Translations under genes and position numbers: made by a program
Shown here: piece by piece, positions 36,470 through 48,963 of the stretch
Layout of the letters: each line of letters begins with the position of its first letter
How positions within the stretch are numbered: position 1 is the stretch's first letter
Assembly (NCBI RefSeq): GCF_945859685.1
Contig: NC_079149.1
Location: 105,240,863 to 105,304,862, forward strand
Direction of reading: 5' to 3'
Length of the DNA stretch: 64,000 nucleotides
Origin: Eupeodes corollae
Lineage: Eukaryota; Arthropoda; Insecta; Diptera; Syrphidae
Notes under the pieces: generated by a model
What the model saw: the letters and a program-made list of their open reading frames with translations, nothing else
The model's database searches: none
Told to the model about the DNA's origin: nothing

Positions 36470-37870
36470 AGCTTTGATAGCTCATAGTGGCCATTTGTAT
36501 CGACAATTGGCTGTCGTTTATTCAGCATGTTTTGCTAAATTATACCATAGAATCCTTGGAATGATTGTTAGTGCGTCGGACTGTTGGGTAATCAGCCTCG
36601 AAACTGCTTGCAGACAGTCGCATTGCATATTATCCAGTGCATTGGAAGACCGCTGTGGTTCATACTCTCCCGAAAAAGGGAAAGGACAAGTCTTCTTCCG
36701 AGCATCAGCAAAGTTTTCGAAAAGATCATCAATAGTGTTTGACTAAGTGGGCTGCGGACAATAAATTCATTCCGGATAAACAGTTCGGGTTCAGGGCGGT
36801 CAGGACACAATTCCTTAGTGCTGCTAAACTCGGTTCTGATACCCAATGGAATAAATCAAAACAACAATGTACAGGTGCTGTTCTGGTTGATTTGGAAAAG
36901 GCCTTTGACACCGTATGGTTAGTGGGTCTTTGACTAAAACTAAGCAGACTTGGCAAACCATTGTTATATATAATTTACGATATGCTTAACGTTAGAAAGT
37001 TTGTTGTCAAAAGAAGCAACGTAACTTTTACTACAGCATTTATAGTTAAAAATGTTCTCCAATAGGGAACCGTGAATTCGGCAATTCTCTTCAGCATTTT
37101 CACCAGCGATCTGATAATTTAACAAAGGCAATTGAGTACGCTGAAGACCTAAATGCGTACAGAACGGCCCGAAAGGTTGAGGTTATTAGAATCCTCTTGC
37201 AGCGTGATTTCAACAAGATTCAGCGATATTGCAACGACTGGAAACTGAAAATAAATGTTCAGAAGTCGGAGACACTTGTTTTTCGGACTCCGTTGGATAG
37301 GGCCACTAGGGCCAATAAGTGCAAGAATTGGCGCAAGATGGTCTGTTCATCGTTGATCTTCACGGGCAGCGATTAACGACAGACATTAATGCTGCTCTGA
37401 CCAGGAATGCTCCGACGAAATGACAGGTTTTAAAGCAGCCGACTTGACCCCAGAGTGAAGGTAATTTGCTACATGGTCCTCATACGGCCAATGATCGTTT
37501 ATGGTTGTCATTTGTGGTTCAACGTTGCCCTTTCCCAGATGGAGAAGTTTCGGGTGTTCGAGCGTCAGTGTTTGCGACGCACGCTGTACCGCCTTACATT
37601 AAACAACCAAATCTTCTTTCGTGCATAACGATTCCAACGAGGTCCTATACAACGGGGCTCGAATCAACAGAATTGACAATTTCGTGATAAAACTCATTCG
37701 AGGTCACATTTCAAGAGCTATATTTTCGACCAACAATTAAATTTTCGGGGTGTTCTATCCTAATGACGAGTATTTTGAAAGTGCATTCTTGAGCGGCTTC
37801 ATTCCACCAGAAGCATTTCTCTTCTTAGATAGATGCGGTCTGATACAAGACAAATTTTAATTTCCGCTAA
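36470..37870 (+). pseudogene. Jockey-like RT remnant (family D)
   Basis: Plus strand: NKFIPDKQFGFRAVRTQFL (about 36757-36812), GAVLVDLEKAFDTVWLVGL (first catalytic Asp, about 36875-36933), then LSRLGKPLLYIIYDML. The usual GVPQGS is eroded (about 37064-37085). The catalytic box reads EYAEDLNA (about 37133-37156), so the first Asp of YADD is Glu. Further on are DWKLKINVQKSETLVFRTP (about 37231-37290) and fragments of the thumb and C-terminus to about 37690. At least four frame changes or stops. The motif order is normal for the jockey group. No endonuclease seen upstream. Confidence 0.8.
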
Positions 37871-38379
37871 TCTAAAATTGTTTCTTTAAATTTGCTCAAT
37901 TTTTGTCGTGCGATTCCATTTTTTTTTGGATAACCAATGTTTGCACATAATGTATTCCGAAAACATTACCTTTGCCAGTGCTAGTGTTCAGAAGAATCCA
38001 AGGCATTTGATTTCACGACGGATGCAAGAACATGATTTTTGCAATTTTGTTCGCTGCATAGGCTCTAATTTCCATAGACACATAGACATGAAACTAATTG
38101 ACATAAGATCTGAGGCTCAGTTAATCATGTCAGTGAGTAGTGTCATACCTAGATTATTAACGATTTTTTTTGTCTCAAATGGATTACATGGAAACTAACG
38201 ACTTCTAGGGTTTATTTAAATATTCATTAAGTAAATTTCTGAAAAGTCTAACGACAGAAGCTTTTACCGAATGCTCATAATAAAAAGACCCAACAACACA
38301 CAACAGCTTAAAAGAAATGCCAGTGATAGCCTCGAAAAAAAACTGCCTTAAACTCTTATATGTAACACTTTGTTGTAGA

Positions 38380-39420
38380 ATTACAAAAGTCATTGTTATA
38401 CCTTTAAAGGATAAGCCACTGATATAAGTTAAATATTACATAAGATTTCCAAAAAAATTACTGAAAAGGTTCAGCAAAAAAATGGAATAAGGAGGACTAA
38501 AAGGACGAAAAAGGCATATATTCGGCTATATTCTTAGATGTTGCTAAAGCGTTGACAAGGTTTGGAACTTAGGACTTGAGTAAAAACTGAATATGGACCT
38601 ACCAAGGCAGCACTATGAAATACTGAAATCTTATGTTACGACCCGACACTTTGGAGTACGTTATGGCCAAAATTATTACTCAAAAATAAGGAAAATAAAA
38701 GTTGGTGTATTACAAAGAAGAGTCCTAGGACCAACTCTATTAAAACCAATGTTTTCATGGCCAGCTTTGCTAATGATACTGTAATATTGGTGCCGAAAAT
38801 GTTAGAGTTTGTATGCAAAAATTGAATATCAAACAATATAATAAAAAAATCAAAGCACATTAATTTTACTAACAAAAACATAAATGCTTTTCCAATTTCT
38901 ATAAATAGTACAAAAGCACCTTGCTTCAATACTGCCAAATTTCTTGTAATGACTTTCGATACAAAGCTTTAAAGGCAACATCTCATCAAAATAAAAATAG
39001 GAAGAACTAAACTTGTAGAACAGAGGATAAAAAGAACTCGGACGTATCTATCCAGAAAAAAACTAAAGTTAAACAAGATACTAGTGCTAAGCCCGCTTGG
39101 ACTTATGGCATTCAAAATATGGGAGTTAACAAAAGACATCAAATTCTAAACCTGTCGAAAAATTCTAAAACAAAGGCCTTTAATGAAATGGATATAGGAG
39201 TGGTTAAAAACGAGCTTTATTACATTATCAGCTACTGCAAAGTCAAGCCAAGCTTCATGAGCTTAATAATAAATTAAACAAGAAAAATCATACCTGTGTC
39301 GATCTCGCAAAGGTTTGTATTGATGAACTAATATTTTTAGTGTAGGAAGACTCCGAAACTAGTCGATATCGATTCTTACTACCTGTCTCTTGAAGATTTC
39401 AAACATAATATACAATTACA
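38380..39420 (+). pseudogene. Jockey-clade RT remnant (family E)
   Basis: Plus strand: YSAIFLDVAKAL (first catalytic Asp, about 38520-38555), then PRQHYEILKSYVTTRHFGVR (about 38602-38661) and a region replacing GVPQGSVLGPTL. The catalytic box is SFANDTVILV (about 38763-38793), so YADD has become FAND with one Asp lost. Distal pieces are FPISINSTKAPCFNTAKFLV (about 38892-38950) and LGLMAFKIWELTKDIKF (about 39099-39149), which resemble the jockey thumb and its Y(G)IQLW-type motif. The C-terminus fades near 39420. The upstream limit (38200-38380) is uncertain. Confidence 0.8.
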
Positions 39421-42400
39421 TTTATGCCATCTGTCAAATTCAGATTAGAGGAGGTCTAACTTTGCATCAGCTTTTTGAGCTTTTATTCGGTCTTATATAT
39501 TGAAAAGCTCGTTGAGGTTGAATATTGACTTCTAAACATTATAATTTGTTGCTAGATTATCAACATAGACTGAAAATTTGTTGTACCTACCCTCGACAAA
39601 AATTAGTGCAAAGGTTTCAAGTAACTCGAACTTGACCAATTCATAGGTTTATTTCATATGAAAATTTGGTGAATATTTGAAAATTTGGCTCCAAAAAAAG
39701 TACGCCATTTTTATGGAACTATTTCTTTACCAAGTTTTTTGAGATATTCTATGAAAACTTTATAACATTTTATACGATTGTCGAATAGATATCAAAACGT
39801 TGTTCTCGTGTTATTAAGCAAATAAAAAATGTCAATGATATTTCACAAAAATTTTATTATATTTCAATTTCAAAAAATTTAAATCAAATCTCTAAATATT
39901 ATAAAGTTTAAAATGCAACCCCACCTGTCTGGCTATAACCCAACCATGTAAACAATTTCTTGCTATAAAAGTCGTGTCTTACCTATTCAAGAAAACTAAT
40001 GGATGGATCAAAAGAAAAAAAACACGAAAATAGCTATAAACTTTGTAACGCAGATTACGTTGAGAATTTTGTGTTTTCTTTTAAGAATTCCACAGAATTG
40101 GAATTGAAAAGTTGGTTTGACAAGAAAAAAGGAAACTTCTTTAACATAATACCATACAACCATACCTAACTCACAAATGGAATACTTAACTTGTTGAAGT
40201 GAGAGATAAACATTTTTTTTTAAAGGAACTCAACTCTGATGCACAATTAAAGGATTATGTTGTTAATAAAAGAACTTTGATTTAGTAGATACGCTTAAAT
40301 AAACAATTTAATTTCGTTCCAAGACCTACAATAATGACATTTTTTGTGGAACTCTGTAACGACTTATGTCTTTTGATGATTTTTTGGAAGCTTATAAAAG
40401 ATTAAAGAAAGAACAAATGTTTTGAAGTCTCACTGTGGCTACATCCATAAATAAATAAATGACCTAAATTTCAATATCAAAACATTTGATAAAAATAACA
40501 CTGTCATGAAGAACTTCACGAATACAGAAAGTTTTCTTAGTTCTAAAAATTTATTAGAAAAATCTTGACTTGGTGACAGCTAACTTGGAAAGCAACTTGA
40601 ACTCAAAAAATATTCAACGGCTTTATCAACAAACAAAATATCCGTAATTGGTCAAAAGAAAAATCTCATGTTCTCCAGAAAACACTTATTTTTCAAAATG
40701 TTTGGTGCAGTGCTTGAACTTATATGGGGCTTTCTTTTCTGTTCCGAATGGCCGTCACTGAGAAGTTACTTTTTGTATTTCTATAAGCTGGAGAGAACTT
40801 TTGAAATAAATTTACTCATGCACCTCAATTTTCAACATTCAATAGTTCCTAATTTTTGAGTTTAGAATTCCAGATCCTTCTGCTGTAATCTTAATTCAAA
40901 ACATTATTATGACATTGAATCATGCATCTTTATCGAAGAAAGTTACTCTGGAATCAGGCTTTTAAAAAATCCATGTATGTGGAAGAGTTTCCTGTAATTA
41001 CATCTATTACTGTAAAAACAGATTGAATATTCATAAAGAAAATCCTAAAACCTAAAAAGACCATCAGTCTTGGTCCCGTAGTCGTTTGTGCGTCGATCTT
41101 AGTTTTCAAAGAATTCTCGTTCAATTCATTTCCAGAACTAGTGTCATCTTTGGTCAGGAGTGTATTTTTAGGAAATAGGATGCAAAACACTGAACATTTC
41201 ATTTCACAATCAATAACAATGAGGCAACGAACAACATCCAACGAACGAACGAACACTAAGTCCGAAAACATAAGAATATTGAAGCCCGATTGCAGTTTGG
41301 ACCTCTGATGCTTACTTGTCAAAAAATAAAACAAAAAATTGATGCCATTTTAGATTTCGTTCGTTTGTGTTTTCGTTGCCCGGGTGTCATTCGTTATTCC
41401 AGAATCGAGAGTATTTTCTAGGAAGAGTGAAAAAGGATCTATCAAAAAAATATTTTCCAGTCGATGTCGATGATTTACATACTTTACAGTTTACTTACAC
41501 AATACCAATACGCTATGCTACGGAACGCATCTTTACCGCCTTTTGCTTTTTTTTGCTTCTGATGGGAATGGCCGCCGCCGCCGATGATATGTGTGGTATT
41601 CAAGTTCAAACATATTGATGTAGGTATCTACCTACCATGGGTCCTATGCAATGTCGTTTTAGGTTTTTTTTTTAAAACACTTTTCCGGAAAAGGACTTTC
41701 AATTCATCAGCTTAAAATCGGAAGCGATGCATAGAAGATTTTTTCAAGAAGAATTTAGGCAGAATGTAAATTCCTTGGTTTTGATTGTTTCACTTTTTCC
41801 AACTGAAATGGTTTAGTGATGCGTGTTGGACATGGGACTGGACAGAGTGCTTTGCTTTGTATGGAGTGCTTGAATGTAGACAGTGTTTTTGAAGGGTTGC
41901 ATTGTAAATGAAAAGAATTTGTACGCAATCTCTATTAAAACTTTTTTGAATGTAAAAGCACCATCTGTTGTCAATCTTTCTATCTTTTTCTATCTTTTTT
42001 TTTTGTTTGGTTTTTACACTCATTGTGAATTTCAAAGCTTTTATACAAAAGGTTAAATGACGAAATCTTTATTGTCAATTGTGATTACCTCTTCCAGAAG
42101 TAATGTGGTCAACATTTGAAAATAAACGTCGTCCACATAAATGTCTTTTAATTCAAGCCATTAAAACGACTTAAATCACGATTAGGTTTTTCAAAAATAA
42201 TTCTTGAATCCGAATCATATTAAAGCATTTCAAGGTCCCTATCATCTAAGATACAAAAACCTCGTGTTAACTGAAATGTAAAGACCTTATTGTCTTAATG
42301 GAAAATATAGTGTTGTGTCGTTTGTGGAATTAATTATTTCTAAGATAAGTGATCAATCCTGGAAGATTAAAAAACGATTGGTTTCGAAGCAATCTCGCAG

Positions 42401-42555
42401 AAATATTTATCCCAATTAGAACTAAAATTGGTGAACAATATGGTCTTGAAATATATCATGGATGAATATAGCCTCTGTGAACTTTCTACGAATGTTAAAA
42501 GGCATAATAGCACTTAATTTTCATCTTGTTTCATTGGGAGGAAGATCTATGTCCC
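39421..42555. other. AT-rich sequence, no gene recognised
   Basis: No recognisable element. A plus frame at 41367-41618 ends with a hydrophobic stretch and a GCCGCCGCCGCC-coded Ala run, and a minus frame at 40954-41334 is 126 codons long. Neither shows a known motif, and I do not call them genes. Confidence 0.45.
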
Positions 42556-43672
42556 ATTGAAATCTTTTAACTATAACTCTCGTAAAACATTTTTTGATCT
42601 TTTCAATTCTATATAAATGAAGAAAATATAAAGGTTTCCAGATTACACTGATTTAAGGTTAGACCTTATCAAACGCAAAATATAAACATTTTAAGGTGTG
42701 AGGATCGGAAAACTCCTTTAAATTACGCAATATGAAACCTAACATTGAACTGCCTTTAGCAACTAAAAAATCTATATGCTTTACGAAGTCAAGTTTATTT
42801 TTGTCAAAAATCACACCAAGATATTTTTTTAAAAGCTTATAACGGACAATGGTATTTGACAGATTTTATAGATAAAATTAAATATACAACGGTTTCAAGA
42901 GAAAGTTGGGATTTGACATTTGAAAATGTTTAAATGTACACAGTTAGTTGAACACCAAGGTCTTGTTGCAGAAGAAAACAATCATTTTCAGATTTTATGC
43001 AACGAAATACTTTTAGATCATCCGCGTACATCAATCACTTTGAATTTAAAAATATATCAGGAACATTGTTTATAAATAATAAACAACAAACAAAGAAGAG
43101 GACCAAGATGGCTTCCTTGCGGGACACCTGACGTAACATATACCGTTGCAGAAAGAATGTTATTGAAACGAAGGTTTAAACCTACTTTACTTATCTTCAT
43201 AAGTAAAGCATCATGATTAACTCTGTCAAAAGCCTTAGAACAGTCAGTAAAGAAAACATTTTACTAATAATCTTTGTCAAGTTCATTCAAGACTAAATTA
43301 CTAAAAATAGTGAGCTTAGTTGAAGTAAATCTACTAGCTAAAAAACCAAATAGGTATGGTAAAGCTTTAAGAGAAGAAGTTAATTTGCAATGGACTAACA
43401 TTTCAAGAAATTTGGGAATTGAAGCAATTTTAGAAATTGGTTGACAATTTGAAACATCTTGCCTACTTCCTGATTTGTAGGTGGGTGTGATTGTAAAACG
43501 TTTTCAAGTATTAAGAATCTCCCCATTTACAAGTGAACGATTACAAATTATTTCTAAAAGAACAGCCAATGCATTCGCAAACATTCGTAAAACGATTGCT
43601 GATGTTTCATCAACGTCATGTGGCTTATCACCTTTAAGCTAAGATAACTCTTACCCAATTACAGAAGTAGAA
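42556..43672 (-). pseudogene. Jockey/CR1-like RT remnant (family F), cut by family A
   Basis: Minus strand, long and easy to follow. Order: LKGDKPHDVDETSAIVLRMF (about 43582-43645), ICNRSLVNGEIL, TPTYKSGSRQDVSN and PISKIASIPKFLEMLV (about 43400-43500). Then FTDCSKAFDRVNHDALLMKI (first catalytic Asp, about 43195-43258), GVPQGSHLGPLL with one codon changed (about 43095-43135), and MYADDLKVFRCIKSENDCF (both Asp present, about 42975-43032). KKYLGVIFDKNKLDFVKHID (about 42765-42826) and LGFILRNLKEFSDP follow. The RT trace runs straight into the hairpin end of the family A copy at 43673, so the 5' part was displaced or lost there. Confidence 0.9.
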
Positions 43673-45060
43673 AAAGAGGCTGGGATGAGACCCACACTGA
43701 TAACTTCCCATCCCGTCTGTCGATTTGTCTTGCTTAAAAGTTTGTCTATATGTACTCGTATCAATTTTTACCAAATTTGTGTACTTTTTTTTGTAGGTTT
43801 TATTTTTTATAAAAAACGGACTGTTAGATTTTTATATAAAAATTACTGAATATTGAAAACAATATTTTCTGTGAAATAAAATAAGTTTATAGCCAATTTT
43901 TTTAATTTTTGAAAGGCTATTTGAGTCGAAAGTAAATTTTTACCAACTTTCGTTAATTTTTTTTTATGTTTTTAATTTTTTGTACAAAAACTGTCAATTC
44001 GATTTTTTTCAAAATTTTACTGACTGTTAACAACAATAATTTTTGAAAGATAAAAGTAGTTTAAAGCCAATATCTACAATTTTTGAAAAGATATTTGAGT
44101 CGAAAATCATTTTTTACCAACTTTTGTTAATTTTTTGATTGGTTTTTAATTTTTTGTTAGAAAAATGTTAACTCAATTTTTTTCAAAATTTTACTGAATG
44201 TTGAAAACAATATTTTTTGAAAAATAAAAGTAAATTAAAGCCAATGTATCAAAGTTTTGAAAAGATATTTGAGTCGAAAATCAATTTCTACCAACTTTTA
44301 TTAATTTTTTTTTTAAGGTTTTTATTTTTTGAAAAAAAAAACTGTCAATTCGATTTTTCACAACATTTTTCAGAATGTTGAAAACAATATTTCTTATAAG
44401 ATAAAGTAAGTTTGAAGCCTAAATTTTAAGTTTTTGAAAAGATATTTGAATCGATATTCAATTTTTACCAACTTTGAGTAATGTTTTTTTTAGATTTTTA
44501 TTTTTTATAAGAAAAAAACTGTCCATTCGATTTTTCTCAAAATGTTATCAGATGCCAAAAACATTATTTTTCGTTACCCAAAATTGTTTTGGAGATGAAA
44601 TCATATTTTAGTCGTTAAATGTTGAAGGTGACAAAGTTTTTTTTCAGTTGTTTTTATTTTTTTCAAAAAATATACTTCTTTGATATCACGTTACGATATA
44701 TTATATAAAACTTAATTCAAGTCTCTAGCGTTTTTGGTTCGTAAGATATTTAGGGTTAACCAAAATGTTCACCTTTTTTTCAAACTGCTATGGTAAAAGA
44801 ACCACCCACGCAATTTTCTTGGGAGTCCTTTCTGCATCTTTCTGCCATTTTATCTGTATAACATGTCTCTTCTGGTTCTTGAACTATGGACAAAGAAAAA
44901 AACGTCGCGAACGTACGGACGTACGAACGTACGTACACACGTACGCACAGACATCTTTTTAAAAATCTTGAATTTCGACTCTAGGGACCTTGAAACGTCG
45001 AGAAATGTCAAAATTTTCAAATTGACAAATCGGACCCATTACAATAACTTCCTATGGGAA
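43673..45060 (-). repeat. Family A repeat, copy 5 (longest, five tandem units)
   Basis: Full inverted copy. The hairpin end is GAGGCTGGGATGAGACCCAC with partner CCATCCCGTCTG, and the palindromic side is CATTACAATAACTTCCTATG. The internal tandem array can be phased on TTTTTACCAAC-like words starting near 43762, 43934, 44108, 44282 and 44459, giving spacings of 172, 174, 174 and 177 bp. Each unit also carries TGTCAATTCGATTTTT, AATGTTGAAAACAATATTTT and GAAAAGATATTTGAGTCGAA. A CGTACG-rich stretch lies at about 44906-44946. It interrupts the RT remnant of family F. Confidence 0.9.
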
Positions 45061-45176
45061 AGTATTAATTATAAGACATTACAGTGTGATTTTTGAAACA
45101 TGCTTAAACCTAATAATGACTTTATTCTCCGAAAAATAAAAACAAAAGAGTAAACTCCAGAAATACAAAAATTAAT

Positions 45177-45578
45177 GGATTATTTCTCAAAAGGAAAAAA
45201 CAAACTTCTCTACATCCCTTCGTCTTAGAGCACAGAAACTGACCAGAATTAGAGTACTAACTTTGCAAGAAAAGAGCGTTTCTGCATCATTAAAGTTTGG
45301 TAATTCGATTGCGCTATTTCCAGCTTTACGGACTTCCGAAGATGACAGCTCTCTTTTATATCGGGCTATTCAAAATGATCCCTATTATTGGAAAGCACTT
45401 TGTGTTCCAGAAAAATAGTCAAATTTCCGCAGCCAAAATCCAAACGGATCCTACAAAATTCTTTATAGATCGTAGTAAATATTTTTCAGATGTAATCAAA
45501 GAAACAAATTCCACCAAATTTCAGCTTATAAAAAATGTTGACCAATTTAAGAGCCATGTTTCTTCAAACTATTTTTGA
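45177..45578 (+). other. Unrecognised, possibly decayed coding segment
   Basis: Two overlapping plus-strand frames of mixed composition. One runs to a stop at 45416-45418 (segments RLRAQKLTRIRVLTLQEKSV and SSLLYRAIQNDPYYWKALCV). The other is 93 codons, 45297-45578 (segments QTDPTKFFIDRSKYFSDVIK and LIKNVDQFKSHVSSNYF). The pattern suggests one reading frame broken by a frameshift around 45400-45420. I know no family for it. It follows a family A copy, so it may be a transposon tail or host exon, or chance. Confidence 0.25.
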
Positions 45579-47685
45579 TAAACTTGTAACATAATTGAAG
45601 AAGAAATCGATATCATAATCAAAACATACCTTCAAATATTTAATTTATTTATTTACATAAGTTAAATAAACAACTTCCTGTTTCCTTTGAGTGCTAATTA
45701 CTTAAAATTAAAATATTTCCATAACTGTGCGTAGCTGAATACCTCTCTACACCATTCCAAACAATAAATTTCAAGAAATGTTCCCTCTGATTAAACTGAA
45801 TAACTGAAAACATGATAAACATTTTAAGAAACTCATTCTATTTCAATTTTCCTTTCCATTAACCTAAACAACCAAAACCATCATCACTTATACACAACTA
45901 TACAATACCCCGAAAGAGGAAGTCTTTTAAATTTAAGAAGGTTTATAGGTTTACATAAGGCAATGCTAATGAATAGTTATGTCTGCATCACGTAGTCTAT
46001 ATACCATTGACCATTAACAATCATGTCTGTTGGTTTAAGGAATCTCGACTCAAAGTTGGTAATAAGCTTAATTGTCACTGTCTATATTTTAGACATAAAC
46101 TAAGATTAATTATCCAATGAAAAAAAATTATGTTTTAGCAGTTAGTTATTAAAGGACTTCTCATGTCTAAGCTTTCTAATCTGTTTAGATTGATATCAAT
46201 TGTATCTAACACAAAATAAAAAAAACACAAAATATTTATTCAGCTTTATTTTCCTCAGCTTAATTCGATGGCAATTCATTTTTATGTATATGGCTATTAT
46301 ATATAAGTTAGATTTAATAAAAAAAACTATATGTATTCCCAGTTGATTAATTACCACACATCAGAGCTTCATATAAGCTAACATCAATTATTCTTGTTTA
46401 ACAAAACAGTTTTAGTTCTTCAACATAAAAATAGATACCTATGCTAAAATATGGCGTCTACATATTTTGTTGGCATATTCCTAATTGGAAAATATTTCAG
46501 TTTTTTTTGCATCAATGATTATAAATATATTCTATTAAAATGTAAAGCATTTCAATAAAGTAGATTTAACTATTATTTGTATTTTTTAAAATTTTACATT
46601 TGGGGTTTTCCATTAAAATACGCACAAAAAACTAGACAACAAAAAAAAAAGAATATTAAATAAAACAATTTTATTGTTTTGAAGTCATTGAATTGAAATT
46701 TGTCAAATTAGAACAAATTGATGCTACAATTAAGGGAATTCAGATACATACACTCTCATTTAAACTCACACCAATACAAAAAAAATACCTTTTACCCTGA
46801 ACAAAATATTTAAACAAAAAAAAAAAGGTTTTTTGTGGTTTTAAGTATGAAGACCACAGAAAACTGTTCAGTACAGTGCCATTAAATTTAAATTTTTATT
46901 TATTTGCGTTTGTGGTTTTGTGGATTTTAAAATACCACTCTAACACTACACCGACCGCCCTCACGCAATGCCTATGGCTGCCGCCAGATCCCCACCTATG
47001 CCATGTTATAATTTCGATTTAGTTTGAGGCAAAACGTTGACACCTTTATGAATAATATAACAAAAATATAAATTAAAGTTTTTAGTAAGCTGTCGTTTAA
47101 AAAAAATAATTTAAAGGTATGTACATATATATGTGATTATATCCAAGTTCAGTGGAAAGGAAATTGTTCTGAGTGGTGGTACAACCTTGTATACCCATAA
47201 CGTATAAACAGAGTAAATGGGGTAGTTTATGGGTCAGTAAACAATTAAAACTTTTTACAATTCATCCTTGTTTGTATTTTTTTCATTTTTTGGTTAAAAA
47301 CTTTTATCAAGTGCATTTCAACAAAAACAATTTTATGAATTTAATGTAGTTCAGCATAAATTGTTGGTTACTTTTAAATTTAAATTTAGTAGAAATAGGA
47401 ATATGATTTGGCAACGTTTGAAGAGCTGAAACCTGACTATACTAAACCATCATAAGGATACCCCTTGGCTCTGGTAAAGTTTGAAAATGATTATGATTTA
47501 TTGATATTTGTACGAGTATGTACCACATATCGAATAAGCCAAAAAATTATCATAATGAATATTTTAAATTCGTAAACGACAAAGATTGATATTCTTTTGA
47601 TACCAAAAACTCGTTTGACCTGTGATAGAAAGAAAAAGATTTATAGAGAAGCTTTATAGAGATTATGTTAGAGCCATTTTGTCGC
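45579..47685. other. AT-rich sequence, no gene recognised
   Basis: Low-complexity DNA. A small G+C-richer patch at 46930-47010 (ACCGACCGCCCTCACGCAAT, then GGCTGCCGCCAGATCCCC) has no coding or tRNA-like match I can support. Confidence 0.5.
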
Positions 47686-47689
47686 ATTG

Positions 47690-48962
47690 AGAAAAAAGAT
47701 TAGGTCTCTAATCTTTGTCTCAGATAGCTCATCAAAGTATTTCATTCTAGTGTTTGCCAAAGCAGGACATTTTCAGAATAAATGGATTATCGTTTCACTT
47801 TCTCTTTGGTCACTACAACTAAGGCAAAACGTGTTGTAGGAGATACCCAACTTCTCCAACAATCCTGGCTATGTTTTGCCTTGGCCTGCATAGAAGATCG
47901 TTTGTACGGTGGGACATATCTTTCTAGATATAATGAAGTTGGGTAAATTGCTCCACCTTCGGTTTGATTCAGTTTGGTAGATAGAAAAGATTTTACCCTT
48001 CATAGCACCAAAAGGAATGTTAACCGTGAGCTTTGAAGGGCCGATCCTTGCCTGGCTAGCTCGTTAGCCCGTTCATTTCCCACGATACCACTATTACCCG
48101 GAACCCAGATTAGGGTGACACCGAGGTTAATATTCAGGCTCGCAAGCTCATCGCGACATTGGGATAAGGATGTGGCTTTGACAGCTGCCTGACTGTCTGT
48201 CAGGATAAAGCCGCATTTCGGTTTTGGTTTGGGCTTTGTTTAAGTATGTTACATGCCTCCCGTATTGCCAGCAGTTCAGCCTGATAAACGCTAACAAATT
48301 CAGGAAGCCTAACATATTTAGCTACATTTAGGGACTAAGAAAAGATCCCAGAACCAACTCCGCACTCCATCTTTGAGCCGTCAGTAAAGATGGTTGTGTC
48401 GAAACCTATCGACACGATGTCATTTTCCCAATCTTTTCTGTATGGGAAACTAACCTTAAAACCCTTACTAAAGCTCAAAGTAGGAGTGCAGTAGTCAGTG
48501 TCTACCGAAATAATATCTGAGGGAATCAATTTCGTTGTGTTGCTGTGACCATAAGATTTTGACAACCAGCTGTTTGATTCCTTCAGCCTTATAGAGCTGC
48601 AGGAAACTGTGTATTTAATAAAAAGGTCGATTGGTAGAAGATCCAAAATAACGTTTAAGGCGTCCGTTGGGTAAGTACGCATAGCCCCTGTGGTGCCCAC
48701 GCAAGCTGTTCTGTGAACCTTCTTTAGCTTATCAATATTATAGGCTTTGCTAAGAGAAGGCCACCACACAATCGAATCATATGTTAATATTGGACGTACT
48801 ACGACTGTGTACGTCCATAAAATCATCTTCGACTGAAGTCCCCACTTTTTGCCGAAAGTTTTGCTGCAGGCGTAGAAGGCAACACAGGCTTTCTTAAACC
48901 GTACTTCAATATTTAGTTTCCAGTTTAGTTTAGAGTCGAGTATAACTCCAAAATATTTTTTA
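47690..48962 (-). pseudogene. LOA/I-like retrotransposon thumb and RNase H remnant
   Basis: Minus strand. Begins at KKYFGVILDSKLNWKLNIEV (thumb motif, about 48900-48962), then VVVRPILTYDSIVWWPSLSK (about 48750-48810), LLPIDLFIKYTVSC (about 48605-48646) and TIFTDGSKMECGVGSGIFS (first RNase H Asp, about 48338-48395). AELLAIREACN with Glu (about 48245-48285) and the distal region with WEMNGLTS and KCPALANTRMKYF-like pieces follow (about 47740-48090). The YADD-bearing palm is absent: the copy begins exactly at the junction with the family B element. Protein words match the remnant at 14.9-16.3 kb almost residue for residue, so both are one subfamily. Confidence 0.85.
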
Positions 48963-48963
48963 A

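Noticed and set aside
40954..41334. 126-codon minus-strand frame
   Set aside because: No recognised motif. It overlaps a low-complexity region with ACGAACGAACGAAC-type repeats.
41367..41618. Plus-strand frame with a hydrophobic stretch and Ala run resembling a signal peptide
   Set aside because: The Ala run is coded by a GCC repeat. No downstream exon or donor could be supported.
44765..45096. Short frames with Arg/Thr-rich repeats
   Set aside because: They lie inside family A; the repeats come from the CGTACG microsatellite.
46930..47010. Possible tRNA or Pol III gene in a G+C-richer patch (minus strand GGTGTAGTGTTAGAGTGG)
   Set aside because: No B box and no cloverleaf could be drawn.
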